Made by a program: the position numbers and the translations under genes. Shown piece after piece: positions 5,683-13,100 of a DNA stretch of 13,334 nt. The first letter of the stretch is position 1. The number at the start of each line of letters is the position of its first letter. Under the pieces are notes generated by a model. That model was not told the origin of the DNA, did not search any database, and worked only from the letters and a program-made list of their open reading frames with translations. The stretch covers positions 1 through 13,334 of the forward strand of contig JBEKZQ010000146.1 in the NCBI GenBank assembly GCA_049509675.1. Direction: 5' to 3'. This DNA is from JBEKZQ01 sp049509675 (GTDB lineage: Bacteria; Planctomycetota; Planctomycetia; Pirellulales; Thermoguttaceae).

Positions 5683-6681
5683 ATGACCGAACTCCCCGAC
5701 CGGCAACAAGTCCTGGAGTTGATGTGGGGTTACCGGCCCGCTTGCGTCCTGGGGGCCGCAGCCGAGTTGAACCTCTTTACCGCGTTGGGGTCGCAGTCGC
5801 TCTCGGCCGAGCAACTCGCGGCGAAGCTGGCCGCCGACCACCGGGCCCTGGCCATCCTGTTGGATGCCGTGGCGGCCTTGGGGCTGCTGGAGAAGAACGA
5901 GGATCGTTACAGCGTGCCGCGCGAGTTGCGGCCGTTGCTGGTCGAGGACAATCCGCAGAGCGTGTTGCCGATGGTCTGGCACAGCATGAGCGTGCTGCGG
6001 GCCTGGTCGCAGTTGGCCGTCGTGGTCAAGCAGGGAGTGCCGGGGCCGCGACAGGCGAGTATTCGCGGCGCCGAGGCCGACCGCGCGGCGTTCGTGGCCG
6101 CCATGCACGTGGTCTCCGGTCCCCTGGCCGACGACCTGGTGGCCCGGCTCGGCCCGCTGTCGTTTCGGCACTTGCTGGACGTGGGCGGGGCCTCGGGCAC
6201 GTGGACCTTGGCCTTTTTGCGGGCCGTGCCCGCTGCAACGGCCACGATCTTCGACCTGCCCGACGCGATCCGGCAGGCCCGGCAGCGATTGGTCGGCAGC
6301 GATCTGGCGGCGCGCACTGAACTGGTCGCCGGCGACTTCTATCGCGACGATCTGCCCGCCGGCGCCGATTTCGCCTGGGTCAGCGCCATCGCCCATCAAC
6401 ACTCCCGCTCGCACAACCGCGAGTTGTTTGCCCGGGTCTATGCGGCCCTAGAGCCCGGCGGCCGCATTGCCGTGCGCGATTTCGTGATGGAGTCCAACCG
6501 CACGCGGCCGGCGGAGGGCGCCCTGTTTGCCGTCAACATGCTGGCCAACACCGACAGCGGCGGCACCTTCACCTTCGAGGAGTTCGCCGCCGATCTGGCC
6601 GGCGCCGGATTCGTGGATCCCAAGCTGCTCCTCAGCGACGGGACGATGAGTTCGGTCGTCGAAGCCCGGAAGCCTGATTAG
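5683..6681 (+). CDS. SAM-dependent O-methyltransferase (COMT/ASMT-like family)
   Basis: This is a 332-residue protein, the usual length for the plant-COMT/acetylserotonin-type O-methyltransferase family. Residues 1-90 are the N-terminal dimerisation/winged-helix domain (CVLGAAAELNLFTAL, SAEQLAAKL, LGLLEKNEDRYSV). The Rossmann-like SAM domain follows: motif I LLDVGGASG (164-172), the acidic FDLPD (190-194), GDFYRDDLP (218-225) and ALEPGGRIAVRDFV (255-268). His238 or His240 in IAHQHSRSHN sits where this family places its catalytic base (the H of HDWSDE-type motifs). The substrate cannot be predicted; relatives methylate hydroxyl groups of phenolic, carotenoid or polyketide compounds. No biosynthetic neighbours are present. 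The ATG at 5683 has only a weak upstream GTGGTG, so translation initiation is uncertain. The gene stands alone between the two 57-bp repeats. Confidence 0.88.
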   Translation: MTELPDRQQVLELMWGYRPACVLGAAAELNLFTALGSQSLSAEQLAAKLAADHRALAILLDAVAALGLLEKNEDRYSVPRELRPLLVEDNPQSVLPMVWHSMSVLRAWSQLAVVVKQGVPGPRQASIRGAEADRAAFVAAMHVVSGPLADDLVARLGPLSFRHLLDVGGASGTWTLAFLRAVPAATATIFDLPDAIRQARQRLVGSDLAARTELVAGDFYRDDLPAGADFAWVSAIAHQHSRSHNRELFARVYAALEPGGRIAVRDFVMESNRTRPAEGALFAVNMLANTDSGGTFTFEEFAADLAGAGFVDPKLLLSDGTMSSVVEARKPD

Positions 6682-6709
6682 GCGTTGTAAGAGAATAAGC
6701 TGAATTACC

Positions 6710-6766
6710 GTAGGACGGATTGCTAATCCGTCGCTGGAAATCAGACGGATTAGCAATCCGTCCTAC
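6710..6766. repeat. 57-bp paired-hairpin repeat, copy 2
   Basis: This has the same structure and length as the copy at 5549-5605. The arms GACGGATTGCTAATCCGTC (6714-6732) and its reverse complement (6744-6762) are identical to copy 1, and the outer GTAG/CTAC makes the 23-bp inverted repeat perfect here. The 11-bp spacer has the same length but a mostly different sequence. It starts 29 bp after the methyltransferase stop and could act as a bidirectional terminator-like structure. Confidence 0.9.
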
Positions 6767-6869
6767 AGCCAGATGCCGCAGCGAGGCGCCTGGCCTACGC
6801 TGGTTGCTGATTGTTACAGACTCGTTACACGATCGCTTCGATTCCAGAGCTATACTGCGAACGGTCAAG

Positions 6870-6910
6870 AATGATACGATCCTTTCCATTTCGTTGCGGT
6901 TCGTATCATT
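6870..6910. promoter_or_regulatory. Inverted repeat, candidate operator
   Basis: AATGATACGATCC (6870-6882) is complementary to GGTTCGTATCATT (6898-6910) with one mismatch in 13, separated by 15 bp. The right arm covers the -35 region expected for the TATAAT at 6928-6933. A repressor-binding site or an RNA hairpin are both possible; the location favours control of the downstream A2M gene. Confidence 0.4.
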
Positions 6911-6933
6911 TCAAACCGCGCAAGGTATATAAT
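6906..6933 (+). promoter_or_regulatory. Candidate promoter with perfect TATAAT box
   Basis: TATAAT at 6928-6933 matches the -10 consensus fully. The best spaced -35 is TCATTT (6906-6911, 16 bp away), a poor match. The stretch is one of the AT-richest spots in the window. Transcription from here would give the A2M gene a leader of about 190 bases containing the 7044-7085 hairpin. Confidence 0.4.
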
Positions 6934-6973
6934 CCGCAGATTGAACTGTGCGACGGAATGACCCGTATTGGGA

Positions 6974-7000
6974 GGTGGGGCCCGCTGCGCTCGACCCACC
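6974..7000. repeat. Short GTGGG/CCCAC palindrome
   Basis: GGTGGG (6974-6979) and CCCACC (6995-7000) flank a 15-base GC-rich centre. It resembles the repeat core at 2284-2298 and the TGGTGGGTCT arms at 176-257, and is probably one more member of the planctomycete GTGGG-type intergenic repeats. Confidence 0.4.
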
Positions 7001-7043
7001 ACCCTGCTGACCGCTCGCCGGAACTATAATTACAACGTCGGTG

Positions 7044-7085
7044 GGAAAAGGGCGTTGCACAAAAGGTGCCTGTCCCGTTTTCCCC
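7044..7085. repeat. Nested hairpin in the A2M leader
   Basis: GGGAAAA (7044-7050) pairs with TTTTCCC (7079-7085); GGG (7051-7053) can continue with CCC (7075-7077) past one bulged G. Inside, GCAC (7058-7061)/GTGC (7067-7070) forms a small hairpin with loop AAAAG. The GGTGCCTGTCCC text resembles a planctomycete repeat family and shares GGGACAG (in reverse complement) with the palindrome inside the A2M gene at 11824-11867. It lies 37 bases before the ribosome binding site. Confidence 0.5.
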
Positions 7086-7121
7086 GGCGTGACCGATTGT
7101 GCGCATCTTCACCCCCCTTGC

Positions 7122-7126
7122 GGAGA
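7122..7126 (+). promoter_or_regulatory. Ribosome binding site of the A2M gene
   Basis: GGAGA ends six bases before ATG 7133, which starts a signal peptide. It is the best Shine-Dalgarno match in the window and fixes the start. Confidence 0.7.
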
Positions 7127-7132
7127 AAAGCC

Positions 7133-10100
7133 ATGAAATCCCCCTGCGGCCGTGTGGCAATCCTATTTGGCTCGATCCTTGCGGCAATCGTCGCAGCCCC
7201 GTTGCGTGCGGAGCCCTCCTCGGCCGACACTCCCCTGGTGGCGGAAGAGGTCCGGCAACTTATGCAGGACCGCAACTACGCCGACGCGCTTCCGGCCATT
7301 GACCGGGCGGCCGCGGCCCCCGACGCGCCCCGCGATTACCTGGCCTACTTGAAAGGCCGGGCACTGACCTACGCCGGGCAGTACGACGCGGCCATCGCCG
7401 CTTTCGACCAGTTCGCCAAGGACTATCCCAAGAGTACTTGGAGCCGCCGGGGGCGCTTCGGCAAGGCCGTGGCCCTGGCCCGCAAAGGCGACTTCCGCAG
7501 TGCAGAGTTGCTGTACCGCACCGAAGCCGAATATCTGCTCTCCACCGAGCGAAAGCAACAGATCGCCGAGATCTACCTGGAATTCGCCGACGCCTATTTT
7601 CAGCCGCCCAAGGAAGAGCAGAAGCCCGACTACGCCAAGGCGCTGGAGTTCTATCGCAAGGCGTTGGAAGTGGGGCCAATCCGCGACAAACGCATCGAGG
7701 TGGAGCTGCGCGTGGCCGAGTGCCAACAGCGGCTGGCGCATTACGCCGAGGCGGCCGCGCTCTACGAGCAATTCTCCAAACAATATCCGCAAAGTCCGCT
7801 GGACGTCGAGGCCCGGTTCTGCCTGGGCGAGTGCCGCCAGGCGGCCGGCAATGCCAAGGAGGCACGGCGGGTGTGGCAGGATCTGTTGGCCAAGTACGTC
7901 GATTCCCAGTCGCCGCGGATCGCCGACGCACAGTTCGCCCTGGCGCGAACGTGGAACATCCCCCAGCCCGGCAACGACGAAGAGCTGAGCCTGGGCACGG
8001 CCGCGCTGGCCGCGTTCCTCGAGCGTTTTCCGCAGCACAAGCTGGCCGGCCGCGCCCACCTGGAAATCGCCCAAAGCTTCATGGGCCGGGGACGACACGA
8101 AGACGCCGTGACGGCCCTGAAGAAATTCCTGGCCGATCCGCGCTACCAGGATCGGCCGGAGATCGCCGATGCCTACAACCTGCTGGGCCGCTCCTATCAA
8201 GGGCAGAAGAAATTCACCGAGGCCCTGGCCACGTGGCGGGAGTTCCTGGCGAAGTACCCGGCCAACCGGGCATGGAACGACGTGCAGCAGCAAATCATCG
8301 ACACCGAGTACCTCATGGCCGCCGAGAAACTCGCGGCCCGCCAATACGACGAGGCGCAAAAACTGTTCGCCCAATTCCTCGCCGAATATCCCCTGGATCG
8401 CCGCGACCCCGGCATCCTGCTGGCCATGAACGAGAAATACGTCCACGAGGAAAAGTGGCCGGAGGCCCTGGCCAATTGGCGGCGACTGGTCTCGAAGTAC
8501 CCCGCCACCGACGAGGCTTCGCGGGCGCAGTTCTCCATCGGCGACGTGCTGGAAAGCAAGCTCGGCCGTCCGGAAGAGGCCCTGGAAGAATATCGCAAGG
8601 TCACCTGGGGCCAGGCCGCGCCGCAGGCCGCGCAGGCCATCGCCCGGCTCACGGCCAAGACCATGACCGTGGCCACCGAGCGCGTCTTTCGCGGCGACGA
8701 GACGCCCCGGCTGAAGCTCGTCACGCGGAACGTCGAGAGCGTCACGGTCCGCGCCTACAAGGTCGACCTGGAAACCTACTTCCGCAAAATGCATCTCGCC
8801 CGCGGCGTCGAAGGGCTGGACATCGCCCTGATCGACCCCGATCGGACCTTCGAGTTCAAGGTGCCGAAGTATGCCAAGTACCAGGAACTGGAAAGCGGCC
8901 TGGAAGTGCCGCTGCCCGGCATTACGAACGTCAAAGACCGTGAAGTTCTTCCCTGCGGCGTGATGGCCGTCACCGTCAGCAGCAAGACGCTGGAGGCCAC
9001 CACGCTGGTGGTGCAAAGCGATCTGGACGTGATCATCAAGAGTTCGCGCGACGAGATGTTCATCTTCGCCGAGAACATGCGCACCGGGAAAGCGTGGCCC
9101 GGCGTCAAGCTGCTGCTCTCGAACGGCAAGGAGGTGTTTGCCGAAGCCGCCACCGGGCCCGACGGCGTATTGCAGAAGTCGTACAAAGAGCTCAAGGACA
9201 GCGGCGACCTGCGGGTCTTTGCCGTCGCCGAGGGCAACGTGGCCTCCAACGTCGTCGATCTCAGCGGCGTCGGCGTCGCCCGCGGTCTGGCCGACCGCGG
9301 CTATATCTACACCGATCGCCCGGCCTATCGCGCGGGCCAGTTGGTCAACCTGCGCGGCTGCCTGCGTCATGCGGCCGGCGACGCCTACGTGGTCGAGAAG
9401 GACAAGAAATACACGGTCGAGGTGTTCGACAGCCGCAACCGACTGGTCCGCCAGGAGCAGGCTGCACTGAACGTTTTCGGCAGTTTCCACGCGCACTTCG
9501 TGCTGCCGCTCACCAGCCCGCAAGGCCAGTACCGCATCCTGGTCCGCGACGACGCCGGGCAGAATTACCAGGGCACGTTCCAGGTCCACGAGTATCAGCT
9601 CGATCCGGTCCGGCTTTCGGTCGATACGCCGCGGAAAGTGTATTACCGCGGCGAGACGATCGAGGGCACGATCCGGGCCGAATTCTATTACGGCGCGCCG
9701 CTGGCCGGCCGCGAGATCCGCTATCAACTGGCCGACGACCGCCTGCAAACCGCCGCCACCGACGATCGTGGCGAGGTCCACTTCAAGCTGCCCACCCGCG
9801 ACTATAGCGAAAGCCAGGTGCTGCCGCTGGTCGTCCAGCTTCCCGAGCGGAACGTGCAGGCGGCGGTCAATTTCGTGCTCTCCGCCCAGGGCTTCTCCAT
9901 TGCCGTGAGCACGGTCCGGCCGGTCTTCGTCGAAGGCGAAACGTTCGAGGCCACCGTGAAGACGACCGACGCCGACGGCAAGCCGATCGCCCAGAAGCTG
10001 AAGCTCAACGTATTGGAGCGGACGGTGGTCAAGGGCAAAGTCGGCGAGCGGCTGGTCGAGGAGTTGCCGCTGGAGACGGCCGCCGACGGCACCGCCCGGC

Positions 10101-13100
10101 AGACGTTGAAACTGGCGCATGGCGGCCGCTTCGTCTTGCGCGCCGAAGGGATCGACCGTTTTCACAATCCGATCGCCGGCCAGTGCGGCGTGCAGATTTC
10201 CGACGACGAAGACTCGGTGCGGCTGCGCATTCTGGCCGATCGGCACACCTACAAGGCGGGAGAGAAGGGCGCGGTCAAACTGCACTGGCGCGAACAGCCG
10301 GCCCTGGCCCTGGTCACCTTCCAAGGCGCCCGCATCCTCGATTACAAGTTGGTCGAACTGCAACAAGGCGTCAACGAGTTGTCGATCCCCATGACGGCCC
10401 AACTGGCGCCGAACTTCGAGCTGGCCGTGGCCGTGATGACCGACCCCCGGGCGAAACCGCAAGCGAAGATGCCCGTCCGCTTCCACTCGGCGGCCAGCCC
10501 GTTCACGGTCGAGCGCGACCTGCGGGTAGCGGTCGCCGTGGGCCGCAAGGACAAGGCGGCCGGGCCGCTGCGGCCGGGCGAAGACCTCGAAGTCACCGTC
10601 ACCACCACCGATCCGCAAGGAAAACCGGTGGCGGCCGAAGTGAGCCTGGCCCTGGTCGAGCAATCGCTCCTGGATCGCTTCCCCTCCGCGTTGGCCACGA
10701 TCCAGGACTTCTTCCGCGGCGAAATCCGCCAGCCGGCGGTGCGGACCACCTCCAGCATCACCTTTGAATATCGCCCCACCACGCAGCCGATCAATCCGCG
10801 GCTGCTGGCCGAGCAGGACCGGCTGGAAGTGGCCCGCGACGAACAGGAGAGCCGGCGGGTGGGCATGGCTTGGCGGGGCGCAGGAGAGCCGCACGCGTCG
10901 ACCATTGCGGCCGCCACGGAGGCAGTTGCCGAGATTCCCGCGACTCCCGCGACTCTTGTACCGAGTTTCTCTGTGTTCGGCGGAAGCACGCTCACTGTCA
11001 ACGGCGGTCTCCCAGCGGGCAGCAATCACAAACGGCTGGCCGCCAGGGGCCTGCCGCAAGGGGCCACGGCAGGGCGACTCACACTCAGCGCCGGCGTCAA
11101 TAGCGTCGCCGGCCTCAGTGACGAAGGCGAAACCAGTGGCGCAGTAGCTTACCCGGACGCCAACGGCTGGCAGTTCATGGCGAACGCGGTCGCCCTGAAG
11201 GTGACGGGCGCGAACACGTATGCGGGCGGCACCGTCATCTCGGCAGGCGATCTGAGCGGACTCATGGCCCAAAACGGGCGGCAAGTGCTGGTCGTCGATG
11301 CCGAAGGCAAGATGCGCAACGTCACTTTGTTCCGCGGCGACAAGTGGGACGACCGGCTGGCCGCCTCGCAGGCCACGGAACTCTCGCGGGCCGGGGCAAC
11401 CCTTTTTGCCGCTTTCGCCGCGCAGGAAACCGGCTATTGGAACCCCGCCGTCACCACCGGCGACGACGGCCAGGCCCAGGTCACGCTCACGCTGCCGGAG
11501 CGCTCGACCGCCTGGCGGATGCTGGCCAAGGGCATCAGCAGCCAGACGCTGGCCGGCGAGACGAGCAACGATCTGGCGGTCAAGAAAGACCTGTTTGGCG
11601 AGCTAAAGCTGCCGCTGGCCTTCACCGACGGCGACGAGGCCCAAGTGCTGGCCACGATCCACAACGACGCCGTGGAGAAGGGCCCGATCGAAGTCACCCT
11701 GAAAACGACCATCGGCCAGCGCACGGTCCAAGAGACCAAGACGCTCGAAACGGCGGCCAAAGGCCTTCAAGAGTTGTCGTTCAAGACCACGCTGGCCCGG
11801 CCGCAGCCCGGCACGCTTCCGAAGGGGACAGTCCCATTTTCGTCGAACGAAAATCGGGACAGTCCCCAGGTCAGCTTCGAGTTGACCGTCAAAACCGGCA
11901 CGCGCCAGGACGTGGTCCGTGCCGCCGTACCGCTGCTGCCCTACGGCATGTCCGCTTTCGCCACGGCCAGCGGTTCGGCCGAGTCGGACACCACGGCCTG
12001 GGTCGAGCCGCCGCAGAACATGGCCCTGCAATCGCCAAGTTTGCAAGTGCTTGTCGGTCCCACCGCCGAGCGGAGCCTGCTGGACGTCATTTTCGGCTCG
12101 GTGCCCTGGTGCCAGTTGGAATCGCAGCGGATGGCCTCGGGCTTGGACTCGGCCAACAGCGACCTGCTGGCCGCGCTGGGACTGCAAAAGCTGCTCGCCG
12201 GCAGCCGCGAGGCGGGCGGGCCGGAAACCCAGGCCCTCGACGCCCGCGTCCGCGCTTCCATCGGCCTGCTGGTCTCGGCCCAGAACGACGACGGCGGCTG
12301 GAGTTGGACCGGCGCGGGCGGCGCGAGCAACCGCTATGCAAGCTGCCGCACGTTTTGGGCCTTGGCGCTGTCCCGCGCGGCCGCCTACGCCGTGCCCGAG
12401 GACTGCTTCAACAAGGCCCTGGGCTATCTGCGCAGCCAGGTGGCAGTGACCGACAACACCGACTACGAGAGCAAGGCGATGCTGTTGCACGCTTTATCGG
12501 TGGCCGGGCAAGGCGACTTCGCCCTGGCCAACCGCCTGTATCGCGTGCGGCCGCTGTTGTCGTCGTCGGCCCTGGCCCACCTGGCCTTGTCCTTCACCGC
12601 CATGGATCGCAAGGCCATGTCGAGCGAGTTGCTCGGCGTGCTGGCCGAGCGCAACCTGGACGAGCCGGCCTCGCGGCGCACGGCCATCACCGGCGCGCTG
12701 CCGTGGAGCCATTCGCCCGCCGAGCTGCGCGCCTTGTATGCCTTGGCCCTCTCCGAGACGACGCCGCAGTCGCCCAAGCTCAAGGAACTGGTCGGGTGGT
12801 TGCTGGCCCATCGGACCGGCCATCGCTGGTCGCCCGACAAGGCCACCGGCCCGGCCGCGCTGGTGCTGTGCCGCTGGTTCGCCGCCAGCCGCTTCGAGGG
12901 CGAGCATTACACGCTGGCCGTGTCGGTCAACGACGTCGAGGTAAAGGTTTTGGACATCGATCGCGGCGCCGAGAGCCGGCTCGTCGAAGTGCCGGTGGGC
13001 GTGCTGACGAAAGGCAAGCAACGCGTGAACTTCCACATCACCGGCCGCGGCCGCTACACCTATCAGTGCATCCTGGGCGGTTTCGTGCCGGCCGACAAGT

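Larger units (their letters stand above)
6682..7132. other. Intergenic region upstream of the A2M gene
   Basis: This 451-bp region has no credible gene. In order it holds the second 57-bp repeat (6710-6766), a GTTACA duplication around 6813-6829, an inverted repeat overlapping a TATAAT box (6870-6933), a short GGTGGG/CCCACC palindrome (6974-7000), a nested hairpin (7044-7085) and the ribosome binding site (7122-7126). Short open frames on both strands cross these repeats and are spurious. Confidence 0.65.

Noticed and set aside
5549..6766. CRISPR-like array formed by the repeated 19-base arms
   Set aside because: There are only two paired-hairpin units 1.1 kb apart with a gene between them, not regularly spaced direct repeats.
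6632..6932. Short frames on both strands over the second 57-bp repeat
   Set aside because: They contain the RIANPS/RISNPSY repeat translation and have no start signals.
7438..8943. Plus-strand open frame of 501 codons within the A2M gene
   Set aside because: It is Arg/Gly/Pro-rich shadow translation in a second frame; the overlapping frame has clear TPR repeats and a signal peptide.
7163..11284. Antisense open frame of 1373 codons
   Set aside because: It lies entirely opposite the A2M gene, has low-complexity composition without domains, and results from the strong C/G bias at third codon positions.
11603..12490. Antisense open frame of 295 codons
   Set aside because: Same cause: it mirrors the toroid domain coding region and shows no recognisable protein features.
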